DNA of 38,424 nucleotides from Alphaproteobacteria bacterium HGW-Alphaproteobacteria-6 (GCA_002841115.1 PHEC01000022.1:1-38424); one strand, 5' to 3'; positions 16,566 to 25,015 are shown, counted from the stretch's first letter. Program-made: numbers and translations. The notes: a model not told the origin generated them from the letters alone.

Positions 16566-17996
16566 TCAGAAAACGATCTGGGCAAGTTTGGTGTCGAGGT
16601 AGTCCTCTATCCCTTCGATACCGCCTTCGCGCCCCATGCCCGAAAAGTTGGTGCCGCCGAAGGGCGCCTCGGACGCGGCCAGCGCAAAGGAATTGACCCC
16701 GACCATCCCGGCCTTGAGTGCCGCAACCGTGCGGCGGGCGCGGTCGGGCGATGCGGTAAAGGCATAGGCCGAAAGCCCCATGGTCGAGGCATTGGCCCGC
16801 GCCAGCACGTCGTCTTCGTCCGCAAAGGTGGTGATGGCGGCGATCGGGCCGAAGTTTTCCTCGGCAAAGACCTTCATGGCGTCGGTCACCCCGGTCAGGA
16901 CGGTCGGCTCGTAGAAATAGCCCTCGTTGAACTGCGCCGCCCGCCGCCCGCCTGTGGCCAGCGTGGCGCCGGCATCGACGGCGCCCTGAACGATGGCGTC
17001 GATCTCTGCCAGACGATGCGCATTGATCAGCGGTCCCATCCCGACCTCGGGGTCCAGCCCGTCACCCAGACGGATCGCCTTTGCGCGCTTCACGAAGCCT
17101 TCCACGAAAGCATCGTGCAGCGTCTGGTGGATGAAGAAGCGATCCGGCGTCACGCAGACCTGTCCGCAGTTGGCGAACTTGGTCGGCACCGCGAGATCCA
17201 ACGCGGCTTGCAGATCGGCATCGTCATAGAGGATAAGGGGCGCGTTGCCGCCCAGTTCCATCGAGACTTTCTTGACCGTTTCGGCGGCGTCGCGGATCAT
17301 CTGCTGACCGACCCGGGTCGATCCGGTCAGCGACACCTTGCGCACGCGGGCGTCGGCCATGATCGGCGCATAGGTCTCGGCGGTTGATCCCACCACGAGG
17401 TTCACCGCGCCATCGGGCAACCCGCCGGCGCGGATGCAATCGACCATGACCATGGCCACACCGGGGGTCTGCGACGAGGGGCGCAGCACGACCGGACAGC
17501 CGGCAGCCAGCGCCGGGGCGATCTTGCGGGCGGGCAGTGCCGCGGGAAAGTTCCAGGCGGTAAAGGCACCGACGATGCCGACAGCCGCGCGGCTGATCTC
17601 GAAGCGGCCGCCCGGAACGCGGCTGTCCACAAGGCGGCCATAGATCCGCCGCGCCTCTTCGGCGTACCAGCGGAACTGATCGCAGGCGAGGGTCCATTCG
17701 CGCCCGGACTGGGCAATCGGTTTGCCGGTCTCGGCCGAGATCATCCGGGCCGCGTCAACGGCGCGGGCGACCATCGCATCCGCGATCCGGTGCATCGCAT
17801 CGGCACGACCAAAGCCACCCATCGCGCGCAGGGCCGGAAGGGCGCCGGCGGCGGCGTCAATGGCGGCGCGGGTATCCTCGGCAGAGGCGGTCGCGACCGC
17901 CCCCAGCGCCTTTTCCGTGACCGGCGAGATGACCTCGGCGCCCTGGCTGCCCTGCCGCCAGGCGCCGCCGATGAACAGTCCGAATTGCTGATACAT
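16566..17996 (-). CDS. NAD(P)-dependent aldehyde dehydrogenase (succinate-semialdehyde type)
   Basis: A 476-residue aldehyde dehydrogenase closest in pattern to the GabD/SSADH group. The catalytic Cys281 is in GQVCVTPDRF, the general base Glu247 is in MELGGNAP, and the cofactor-binding LTGSTRVG is at about 223-230. It starts four bases after the iolG stop and belongs to the same operon. It is not the CoA-acylating malonate-semialdehyde dehydrogenase IolA, judging from the SSADH-like motifs and length. It may oxidise the aldehyde released by the neighbouring aldolase; the substrate is an inference. Confidence 0.92.
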   Translation of the reverse strand: MYQQFGLFIGGAWRQGSQGAEVISPVTEKALGAVATASAEDTRAAIDAAAGALPALRAMGGFGRADAMHRIADAMVARAVDAARMISAETGKPIAQSGREWTLACDQFRWYAEEARRIYGRLVDSRVPGGRFEISRAAVGIVGAFTAWNFPAALPARKIAPALAAGCPVVLRPSSQTPGVAMVMVDCIRAGGLPDGAVNLVVGSTAETYAPIMADARVRKVSLTGSTRVGQQMIRDAAETVKKVSMELGGNAPLILYDDADLQAALDLAVPTKFANCGQVCVTPDRFFIHQTLHDAFVEGFVKRAKAIRLGDGLDPEVGMGPLINAHRLAEIDAIVQGAVDAGATLATGGRRAAQFNEGYFYEPTVLTGVTDAMKVFAEENFGPIAAITTFADEDDVLARANASTMGLSAYAFTASPDRARRTVAALKAGMVGVNSFALAASEAPFGGTNFSGMGREGGIEGIEDYLDTKLAQIVF

Positions 17997-17999
17997 CTG

Positions 18000-19007
18000 T
18001 TATCCGATCTCGCTTGTCTTGATGGCGCGGCCCTCGGCGATGGACTTGAACGCCGACTCGGCAATGATCAGCGCCTGCCGGCCATCCTCGAACCCGACCT
18101 CCGGCGCCGTGCCGCTGGCCACGACATCGACGAAGGCCGAGATTTCGTTGAAGAACGCCTCGCGGTAGCGATCGGTGAAAAAGTGCTGCAACGGCGCACC
18201 TTGCGATGTGGCGGCCGCGTCATGGATCGTGGCATAGTTGTTGCGGCGGTTCTCGGAAATCGCCATCCCCTTGCCGCCGAACGCCTCGATCCGCTGATCA
18301 TGGCCGTAGGCGGCCTCGCGCGAATTGTTGATCAGGACCTGCTTGCCAGAGGCCGTGGTCAGGACGACGGAAATCGTGTCGTAGTCGCCGCATTCCGCCA
18401 TCAGCGAGGGCGCGACAAGGCGCGACCCGGTCGCGTAGACCGTCGCGATATCCTCGCCGGTCTGGAACCGCGCCATGTCGAAATCATGGATCGTCATGTC
18501 CCGGAAGATGCCGCCGGAGGCACGGATATAGGCATCGGGTGCGATGGCCGGATCGCGCGAGGAAATGATGACCTGACGCAGGTCCCCCAGACGACCCGCC
18601 GCGATGGCATCGCGCACCGACCGGTGCCCGGGATCGAAGCGGCGCACGAAACCCAGCATGATCGGCACGCTGCTGCCGGCGATCCGGCTTGCGCAGAGGT
18701 TCACCCGGTCAAGCGACAGGTCGATCGGTTTCTCGCACAGGATCGGCTTGCCTGCCGCAACGCATTGTTCGATCAGATCGGCATGCGTCGCGGTCGAGGA
18801 CGCGATCAGAACCGCATCGACGCTGCTTGCGGCCAGGATCTCCTCGACAGAGGAAAAGTCGACCACGCCAAGCTGTTGGGCCACGGCATCGGCGGACGGG
18901 GCGTGGATGTCATAGACCCCCGCAAGCGTGGCCTGCGCATGGGACGCGATGTTTTCAGCGTGCATGCGGCCGATGCGGCCGCAGCCAAGAACTGCGATAT
19001 TGGGCAT
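18000..19007 (-). CDS. iolG: Inositol 2-dehydrogenase
   Basis: IolG oxidises myo-inositol to 2-keto-myo-inositol (scyllo-inosose) with NAD. The 335-residue protein has the Rossmann start IAVLGCGRIGRMHAENI, the EKP motif with Lys93 (CEKPIDL), the family signature GFVRRFDPGH (119-128) and the catalytic pair Asp170/His174 in RDMTIHDFDMARF, matching the B. subtilis IolG catalytic residues. I chose the ATG at 19007, preceded by GGAGG; the frame runs on upstream through the promoter and is not coding there. It is first in the leftward catabolic operon and divergent from iolD. Confidence 0.93.
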   Translation of the reverse strand: MPNIAVLGCGRIGRMHAENIASHAQATLAGVYDIHAPSADAVAQQLGVVDFSSVEEILAASSVDAVLIASSTATHADLIEQCVAAGKPILCEKPIDLSLDRVNLCASRIAGSSVPIMLGFVRRFDPGHRSVRDAIAAGRLGDLRQVIISSRDPAIAPDAYIRASGGIFRDMTIHDFDMARFQTGEDIATVYATGSRLVAPSLMAECGDYDTISVVLTTASGKQVLINNSREAAYGHDQRIEAFGGKGMAISENRRNNYATIHDAAATSQGAPLQHFFTDRYREAFFNEISAFVDVVASGTAPEVGFEDGRQALIIAESAFKSIAEGRAIKTSEIG

Positions 19008-19030
19008 GTCATTCCTCCAGAGACCGGTTG

Positions 19031-19046
19031 TGCAATTTTCATTGCA
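19031..19046. promoter_or_regulatory. Candidate RpiR operator, copy 3 (iolG/iolD divergent region)
   Basis: TGCAATTTTCATTGCA matches copies 1 and 2 at 14 of 16 bases and has perfect TGCAA/TTGCA ends. It overlaps the -35 of the iolD promoter and the -10 of the iolG promoter, so a single bound dimer could shut both directions. Confidence 0.72.
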
Positions 19047-19064
19047 CATTGACGAGTTTGTCAA
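19035..19064 (-). promoter_or_regulatory. Sigma70-like promoter of the iolG operon
   Basis: On the minus strand a perfect TTGACA (19064-19059) is followed after 18 bases by GAAAAT (19040-19035). The -10 lies within the operator. Transcription would start near 19028, about 20 bases before the iolG ATG. Confidence 0.5.
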
Positions 19065-19070
19065 TATACA
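19042..19070 (+). promoter_or_regulatory. Sigma70-like promoter of the iolD operon
   Basis: TTGCAC (19042-19047) and TATACA (19065-19070) are 17 bases apart. The -35 overlaps the operator at 19031-19046. Transcription would start near 19077, about 35 bases before iolD, whose GGGAGGAA ribosome binding site is at 19098-19105. Confidence 0.6.
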
Positions 19071-19111
19071 TTTCGCAGCACAGACGGATTCATCTGCGGG
19101 AGGAAGCCAGC

Positions 19112-20983
19112 ATGTCCGAGAAAACGGTGCGCCTGACCATGGCGCAGGCACTGGTGCGCTATCTTTGCAATCAGCACACAGTGATTGATGGTGAAAGGGT
19201 GCCGCTCTTTGCCGGGCTGTTCGGCATCTTCGGCCATGGCAACGTGACCTGCCTGTCCGAGGCGCTGGAGCGGGTGCAGGACCGGCTTCCCACCTGGCGC
19301 GGCCAGAACGAGCAGTCGATGGCGCTGGCGGCCGTGGGCTTTGCCAAGGCGCGTCTGCGGCGGCAGATCATGATCGCCGCCTCATCGGTCGGGCCCGGCG
19401 CCACCAACATGATCACCGCCGCCGGTGTCGCCCATGCCAACCGCCTGCCCTTGCTGCTGTTGTCGGGCGACACCTATGTCAACCGCCTGCCCGACCCGGT
19501 TTTGCAGCAGGTCGAGCATTTCGGCGTGCCCTCGACCACGGTGAATGACGGCTTTCGCTGCGTGTCGCGGTTCTGGGACCGGATCGTGCACCCGGCGCAG
19601 ATCCTGTCGTCGCTGCCGCAAGCCATCACCACCATGCTCGATCCCGCCACCTGCGGCCCGGCCTTCATCGGCCTGCCGCAGGACATCCAGGAAATCGCCT
19701 ACGACTACCCCGAGAGTTTCTTTGCCGAGCGGGTCTGGACCATCCCGCGCCCGCGACCCTCGCATGACGAGGTTGCCGCGGCGGTGGCACTGCTCAGGAC
19801 GGCACAGCGGCCGCTGATCATTTCGGGCGGCGGCGTGCGCTATTCCGGCGCCAATGCAATGCTTGCCGAGATTGCGCTCCGCCGTGGCATCCCGATGACG
19901 GAAACCATCGCCGGCAAGGGGGCGGTCGTGCATGACCATCCGGCCTATGTCGGCGCGATCGGGATCGAGGGGACTGAGGCCGCGCGCGAACTGGCAGAAA
20001 CCGCCGATGTGATCATCGCGGTCGGCACAAGGATGCAGGACTTCACCACCGGGTCATGGACGACCTTTGCCCGCGACGCGACATTCCTCAACATCAACGC
20101 CGCCCGCTTTGACGCGACCAAGCATTTTGCCGTCCCGGTCGTCGGTGACGCGCTGGAATGCCTGACCGAGATCGACGCGGCGCTGGGGGACTGGACCGTT
20201 GATGCCGGACAAATGACGCGGGCGCAGGCGCTTTATGCCGACTGGAACAGGATGCTGGACGAAGGTCAGGCGCCGACGAATGCCGCCGTGCCGAGCTATG
20301 CCCAGGTGATCGGCGTGGTGAACCGGATGGCCCGGCCCGAGGATACGATGGTGGCGGCCGCGGGCGGCCTGCCCGGCGAGACTGCCAAGAACTGGCGGGT
20401 CAAGGCACCCAATACCTATGATCTGGAGTTCGGCTTTTCCTGCATGGGCTACGAGATTGCCGGTGGCTGGGGGCATGCGATGGCCAAGGGCGGCTCCAAC
20501 GGGCAGACGGGCGTGCCGATCGTCATGGTCGGCGACGGGTCCTACATGATGATGAACTCGGACATCTATTCGACCGTCCTGACCGGCCACAAGATGATCG
20601 TGGTGGTCTGCGACAACGGCGGTTTCGGCGTCATCAACCGGCTTCAGACCAACATGGGCGTGCCGGGGTTCAATAACCTTCTCAAGGATTCGCGCGTGCT
20701 GGACCCAGCCCGCGTCCCGCATGTCGATTTCGCGGCCCATGCCCGCGCGATGGGCGCCGAAGCGCGCCATTGCGACAGCCTTGCCGATCTTGAGGCCGCC
20801 ATGGAATGGGCACAGGGCACCGACCGCACCACCGTGCTGACCATCGCCTCCGACGCCCATGCCTGGACGCCCGGCGGTGCCGGCTGGTATGTCGGCGCGC
20901 CCGAGGTCAACGACCGCGAAAGCATCCGCGCCGCCCGTGCCGGACAGGAAGCCTTTCGCGCCAGACAGCGGCGGGGGGTGTGA
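19112..20983 (+). CDS. iolD: 3D-(3,5/4)-trihydroxycyclohexane-1,2-dione hydrolase (ring-opening)
   Basis: IolD is a thiamine-diphosphate enzyme that opens the cyclohexane ring of the diketone intermediate, giving 5-deoxy-D-glucuronate. The 623 residues begin MSEKTVRLTMAQALVRYL, with the ThDP-activating Glu67 (QNEQSM), SSVGPGATNMITAA, YDYPESFFAERVW, and the ThDP-binding GDGS (474-477) followed by the Asn-containing MMMNSDIYS. Length and motifs match the family. I chose the ATG at 19112 because of the strong ribosome binding site; the open frame upstream covers iolG and the promoters. iolE follows two bases later. Its usual partners iolC and iolB are absent. Confidence 0.94.
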   Translation: MSEKTVRLTMAQALVRYLCNQHTVIDGERVPLFAGLFGIFGHGNVTCLSEALERVQDRLPTWRGQNEQSMALAAVGFAKARLRRQIMIAASSVGPGATNMITAAGVAHANRLPLLLLSGDTYVNRLPDPVLQQVEHFGVPSTTVNDGFRCVSRFWDRIVHPAQILSSLPQAITTMLDPATCGPAFIGLPQDIQEIAYDYPESFFAERVWTIPRPRPSHDEVAAAVALLRTAQRPLIISGGGVRYSGANAMLAEIALRRGIPMTETIAGKGAVVHDHPAYVGAIGIEGTEAARELAETADVIIAVGTRMQDFTTGSWTTFARDATFLNINAARFDATKHFAVPVVGDALECLTEIDAALGDWTVDAGQMTRAQALYADWNRMLDEGQAPTNAAVPSYAQVIGVVNRMARPEDTMVAAAGGLPGETAKNWRVKAPNTYDLEFGFSCMGYEIAGGWGHAMAKGGSNGQTGVPIVMVGDGSYMMMNSDIYSTVLTGHKMIVVVCDNGGFGVINRLQTNMGVPGFNNLLKDSRVLDPARVPHVDFAAHARAMGAEARHCDSLADLEAAMEWAQGTDRTTVLTIASDAHAWTPGGAGWYVGAPEVNDRESIRAARAGQEAFRARQRRGV

Positions 20984-20985
20984 TC

Positions 20986-21882
20986 ATGCTGCAAGCCAAA
21001 CTGGGCATTGCGCCGATTGCATGGTGGAACGACGACCTGGCGGAACTGTCCGATGACGTGTCGCTGGACGAATGCCTGCGGCAGGCGGCAGAGGCCGGTC
21101 TGACCGGGATGGAGACCGGCCGCCGCTTTCCGATGGACATGGCAGAGCTTGGGCCGATCCTCGACCGGCACGGGATTTCGGTCTGCGGCGGCTGGTTTTC
21201 CGGCCTTCTGCTGACCGGCGACATCGAGGTCGAGAAGGACCGGATCGCGCAGCAGCTGGCGTTCTTCAAGGCGGCCGGCGCGCCCTGCATCGTCTATGGC
21301 GAAACCGCGCGCTCCGTGCAGGGCGAGCGTCACACGCCGCTGGCGAAAAAGCCGAAACTGACCGAGGCAGAGATGGCTATCTACGGGCGCAAGATGTCGG
21401 ACTTCGCCGACTGGTGCGCGCACGAGGGCATGCCCATCGCCTATCATCACCACATGGCCGCCGCGATCGAGACCGAGGCAGAGCTTGACCGGTTCATGGC
21501 GCAGAGTTCGGTGCCATTGCTGTTCGATGCAGGTCACATGGCCTTTGCCGGCGGTGACAATCTGCGGGTCATCGACAACCACCATGCCCGCATCACCCAT
21601 GTCCATACCAAGGATGTGCGGATGGATGTCATCACGGCGCTGGACCGCAGCCGGGAAAGCTTTCTCGATGCCGTGATCAAGGGCGCCTTCACCGTGCCCG
21701 GCGACGGCAGTCTTGACTTCGAGGTCATCGTCAAGGCGCTGGCCGCCAGGGGCTATGAGGGCTGGTTCGTGATCGAGGCCGAACAGGACCCGGTCGCCAA
21801 TCCGCCGCTGGAAATGGCCCGCAAGGGTCGCAAGGAACTCAAGCGGGTCATGGACGCCGCAGGATACGAGGTTTCACAATGA
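20986..21882 (+). CDS. iolE: Inosose dehydratase
   Basis: IolE removes water from 2-keto-myo-inositol to give the diketone used by IolD. This 298-residue TIM-barrel protein begins QAKLGIAPIAWWNDDLAELSDDVSL, a hallmark of IolE, and has GLTGMETGRRFP, the metal-binding region YHHHMAA, LLFDAGHMAFAGGD, THVHTKDVR and FVIEAEQDP. The start at 20986 follows the iolD stop by two bases, and the stop overlaps the SDR start by four. Assignment is firm; a related inosose isomerase (IolI-like) is a less likely alternative. Confidence 0.92.
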   Translation: MLQAKLGIAPIAWWNDDLAELSDDVSLDECLRQAAEAGLTGMETGRRFPMDMAELGPILDRHGISVCGGWFSGLLLTGDIEVEKDRIAQQLAFFKAAGAPCIVYGETARSVQGERHTPLAKKPKLTEAEMAIYGRKMSDFADWCAHEGMPIAYHHHMAAAIETEAELDRFMAQSSVPLLFDAGHMAFAGGDNLRVIDNHHARITHVHTKDVRMDVITALDRSRESFLDAVIKGAFTVPGDGSLDFEVIVKALAARGYEGWFVIEAEQDPVANPPLEMARKGRKELKRVMDAAGYEVSQ

Positions 21883-22694
21883 ACCGGATCGACGGAAAGA
21901 TTGCAGTCATCACCGGCGGCACGCAGGGCCTTGGTGCCGCCATTGCGATGCTCTTTGCCAGGGCGGGTGCCGCCGGCATCATGATTGTCGGGCGCGATCT
22001 TGAAAAGGGCCGCGCCAAGGCGGCCGGGATCACCGCGGCCACGGGCGTGCGGACCGAAATGGTCGGCGCCGATCTGGGCGACATGGAGGATGTGCGCAAC
22101 ATCATGGCACAGACCGACCGGCTGTTTGGCCGCGTCGATATTCTGGTGAATGCCGCTGGGCTGACCGACCGGGGCAACCTGCTCAACACCACGCCCGACC
22201 TCTTCGACCGGATCTTCGCCGTCAACACCCGCGCACCGTTCTTCCTGATGCAGGACGCGGTCAAGCTGATGGAGCGTGAGGGCATTCACGGCACGATCGT
22301 CAATATCGGGTCTGCGTCCGAACGGGCCGGGCAACCGTTCATCGCGCCCTATTGCGCCTCCAAGGCGGCTCTGGCGACGCTGACCCGCAATTCGGGCTAT
22401 GCGCTGATGCGCAACCGGATCCGGGTCAACCAGCTCGATATCGGCTGGATGAATTCGGATCACGAACGCAAGTTGCAGGAAGCCGAGTCCGGCGATCCGG
22501 ACTTCATCGACAAACAGGCCGCAACGCTGCCCTTCGGCCGTCTGCTCGAACCCGAGGAGGTCGCCAGGGCGGTGCTGTGGATGGCCTCGGACGACAGCGG
22601 CATGATGACCGGCGCGGTCATCCATTTCGATCAGTCGGTCTGGGGCGGTTATGACGGTCAGGCCCCCGCGCCCGCCGAAAAGCTGAAGGCGTGA
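21879..22694 (+). CDS. SDR-family oxidoreductase
   Basis: A classical short-chain dehydrogenase of 271 residues: cofactor motif TGGTQGLG (12-19), NAAG (91-94), the active-site Ser in NIGSAS, and Tyr158-xxx-Lys162 (PYCASK). Its start overlaps iolE by four bases, so it is translationally coupled. It probably oxidises or reduces a hydroxyl of a cyclitol or of a ring-opened intermediate. The Gly-rich start followed by Asp-type residues after strand 2 (VGRD) does not settle NAD versus NADP. The substrate is unknown. Confidence 0.92.
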   Translation: MNRIDGKIAVITGGTQGLGAAIAMLFARAGAAGIMIVGRDLEKGRAKAAGITAATGVRTEMVGADLGDMEDVRNIMAQTDRLFGRVDILVNAAGLTDRGNLLNTTPDLFDRIFAVNTRAPFFLMQDAVKLMEREGIHGTIVNIGSASERAGQPFIAPYCASKAALATLTRNSGYALMRNRIRVNQLDIGWMNSDHERKLQEAESGDPDFIDKQAATLPFGRLLEPEEVARAVLWMASDDSGMMTGAVIHFDQSVWGGYDGQAPAPAEKLKA

Positions 22695-22695
22695 C

Positions 22696-23757
22696 ATGAT
22701 GCGCACGATCAAGGGACCGGCGGTCTTTCTCGCCCAGTTCGCCGCCGACGAGGCGCCCTGCAACAGCCTGCCCGGCCTTGCGAAATGGGCGGCGGACAAG
22801 GGGTTCAGGGGGGTCCAGATCCCGACATGGGACACCCGCCTGATCGACATGAAGCAGGCCGCCGAAAGCGCGACCTATGCCGACGAGATCAAGGGCATGC
22901 TGGCCGATCATGGCCTGACCCTGACCGAGTTTGCCTCGCATATCACCGGCCAGCTGGTCGCGGTCCATCCCGCGCATGACCAGATCATGGACAGCTTTGC
23001 CCCCGAGCCTGTGCGCGGCAACCCCAAGGCCCAGCGCGCCTGGGCCGAGGAGCAGTTGCGCTTTGCGGTGCGCGCGTCAAGGCGGCTGGGGATCACCACG
23101 CATACGACCTTTTCCGGATCGCTCCTGTGGCCCTATCTCTACCCCTATCCGCAATGGCCCGAGGGGCTGGTGGACGAGGCCTTTACCGAGCTTGCCGCGC
23201 GCTGGACGCCGATCCTGAATGACTTCGACGACCACGGCGTCGATGCCTGCTTCGAGATCCACCCTTGCGAGGATGTCCATGACGGCCATTCCTGGGAATA
23301 TTTCCTCGACAAGCTGGGCGGTCATGCCCGCGCCAACATCATGTATGACCCCAGCCATTTCGTGCTGCAATCGCTGGATTATCTCGCCTTCATCGACCAC
23401 TACCACGACCGGATCAAGGCGTTCCACGTCAAGGACGCCGAGTTTCGGCCCGACGGGAAATCCGGCGCCTATGGCGGCTTCATGCCCTGGTCGAAACGGG
23501 CCGGGCGGTTCCGCTCTCCCGGTGACGGGCAGGTCGATTTCGGCGGCATCTTCACCAGGCTCTCCACCTACGGGTTCGACGGCTGGGCGACGCTGGAATG
23601 GGAATGTTTCATCAAGAACCCCGAGGACGGCGCACGCGAAGGGGCGCAGTTCATCCGCGATCACATCATCACAATTTCCGACCGCGCCTTTGACGATTTT
23701 GTCAAATCGGGTGCCGACCGCGCCGCAAACCGGGCGATGCTCGGGCTGGGGGTCTGA
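22696..23757 (+). CDS. Sugar phosphate isomerase/epimerase-family TIM-barrel protein
   Basis: This 353-residue AP-endonuclease-2-type barrel has the metal-site pattern of xylose-isomerase-like enzymes: CFEIHPCEDVHDG, NIMYDPSHF, AFHVKDAEF and the C-terminal WATLEWEC. It starts one base after the SDR stop and ends directly before the next gene. Related proteins epimerise or isomerise keto-inositols or sugars. Within the island it is a candidate for the step normally done by IolB, or for epimerising an inosose; both are inference. It is longer than IolE or IolI and clearly different from both. Confidence 0.9.
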   Translation: MMRTIKGPAVFLAQFAADEAPCNSLPGLAKWAADKGFRGVQIPTWDTRLIDMKQAAESATYADEIKGMLADHGLTLTEFASHITGQLVAVHPAHDQIMDSFAPEPVRGNPKAQRAWAEEQLRFAVRASRRLGITTHTTFSGSLLWPYLYPYPQWPEGLVDEAFTELAARWTPILNDFDDHGVDACFEIHPCEDVHDGHSWEYFLDKLGGHARANIMYDPSHFVLQSLDYLAFIDHYHDRIKAFHVKDAEFRPDGKSGAYGGFMPWSKRAGRFRSPGDGQVDFGGIFTRLSTYGFDGWATLEWECFIKNPEDGAREGAQFIRDHIITISDRAFDDFVKSGADRAANRAMLGLGV

Positions 23758-24921
23758 ATGGCTACGCAACGCAAGCTCCGCCTTGGCATGATCGGCGGCG
23801 GCGAGGGCGCCTATATCGGCAATATCCATCGGATCGCCGCGCGACTGGACGGCGCATGGGACCTGGTCGCCGGCGCCTTTGATGCGGACGCCGCCAAGGG
23901 CCGTGCCTTTGCCCTGGCCAATGGTATCGCCGAGGATCGCGCCTATGGCGACACCGCCGCCCTTGTCGCGGGCGAATCCGGGCGCAGGGACCGGGTGGAT
24001 GCGGTGGCGATCTGCACGCCGAATTTCACCCATTACCCGATCGCGAAGGCGCTGATCGAGGCCGGGTTCGACGTGATCTGCGAAAAGCCCCTGACAGCGA
24101 CGCTTGTCGACGCCGTCGCGCTGGAAGAACTGGCGCGCATATCGGGGCGGTTTGTCGGCGTCACCTACACCTATTCCGGCTACCCGATGGTGCACGAGGC
24201 CCGCGTGCGAATTGCAGCGGGTGAGATCGGCAAGGTCCGGTCGGTCCAGGTCGAATACCCGCTGGAATGGATGGCAACGCCGATCGAGCAACAGGGCAAT
24301 GCCCAGGCCGCATGGCGCACCGATCCCAGAAAGAACGGGCGCGGCGGGTCGATCGGTGACATCGGCACCCATGCCTATCACCTCGCCGGATTCGTGACCG
24401 GTCTGAAGCTGCAGGCGCTGACCGCCGATCTGGCGACCTTCGTCGAGGGCCGGGCGCTGGATGACAACGCCCATGTGATGATGCGCTACGCGGGCGGCGC
24501 GCGGGGCCTCTTGTGGTCAAGCCAGATCGCCCTGGGCAATTCCAACGGCGTGCGCTTGCGCGTCTTTGGCGAAACCGGGTCATTCCAGTGGTTTCAGGAA
24601 CACCCCAACGAGCTGACCTTTGCGCCGCTCGGCGGTCGGGTCCAGACGATCAAGCGCGGCGCCGATGACCTGTCCGATGACGCAAGGGCCCGGTCGCGCA
24701 CGCCACCTGGCCATCCCGAAGGCTACCTGGAGGCCTTTGCCAACCTCTATGCGGGTTTCGCCGAAGCGATCCGCGCGCGCGCAGAGGGCCGCGAGCCGGG
24801 CGTGCTCGGTCGCAACCTGCCGCTGGCCCATGACGGCCTCAAAGGCGTCGCCTTCGTGGAGGCGGTGGTGGACAGCGCGGAAAGCGGTCTGCCGGTCTGG
24901 GTCACGCCTGTGGCAATCTGA
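23758..24921 (+). CDS. Gfo/Idh/MocA-family oxidoreductase
   Basis: A 387-residue NAD(P)-dependent dehydrogenase, the third Gfo/Idh/MocA enzyme of the island. It has GMIGGGEGAYIGNIHRIAARLDG (10-32), AICTPNFTHYPIAKALIEAGFDVICEKPLTAT (EKP at 109-111) and the substrate-domain motif GGSIGDIGTHAYHLAGFVTGL. The ATG follows the preceding stop with no gap. Proteins with the GGGxGAYIGxxHR start are common in sugar and inositol catabolic clusters; the substrate is not known. It ends the rightward operon, and mobile-element debris follows. Confidence 0.91.
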   Translation: MATQRKLRLGMIGGGEGAYIGNIHRIAARLDGAWDLVAGAFDADAAKGRAFALANGIAEDRAYGDTAALVAGESGRRDRVDAVAICTPNFTHYPIAKALIEAGFDVICEKPLTATLVDAVALEELARISGRFVGVTYTYSGYPMVHEARVRIAAGEIGKVRSVQVEYPLEWMATPIEQQGNAQAAWRTDPRKNGRGGSIGDIGTHAYHLAGFVTGLKLQALTADLATFVEGRALDDNAHVMMRYAGGARGLLWSSQIALGNSNGVRLRVFGETGSFQWFQEHPNELTFAPLGGRVQTIKRGADDLSDDARARSRTPPGHPEGYLEAFANLYAGFAEAIRARAEGREPGVLGRNLPLAHDGLKGVAFVEAVVDSAESGLPVWVTPVAI

Positions 24922-24951
24922 TCGCGGGCGACATGGCGGGTCATGTGTAAC

Positions 24952-25015
24952 CGATGGGGCGGACACCCCCCGGCGGCATCGATGTGCCGAGGTAGCGCGT
25001 GTAGAAGCACCGCTA
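24952..25015 (+). repeat. Three small hairpins ahead of an IS110-type transposase start
   Basis: Three consecutive foldable stretches precede the transposase fragment: GGGG...CCCC near 24956-24969, CGGCA...TGCCG near 24974-24989, and TAGCG-c-GTG / CAC-CGCTA at 24993-25015. Intact IS110-family elements carry a structured non-coding leader (bridge RNA) in this position. A remnant is a reasonable guess but is not shown. Confidence 0.35.

Noticed and set aside
16566-17996. Calling the aldehyde dehydrogenase IolA (methylmalonate/malonate-semialdehyde dehydrogenase)
   Set aside because: Sequence blocks around the catalytic Cys (GQVCVTPDRF) and length fit the succinate-semialdehyde dehydrogenase group better than the CoA-acylating IolA/MmsA group.
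15666-20983. Long frames opposite or upstream-extended from ALDH, iolG and iolD
   Set aside because: The extended iolD and iolG frames run across their shared promoter region; start codons with good ribosome binding sites at 19112 and 19007 fit family lengths.
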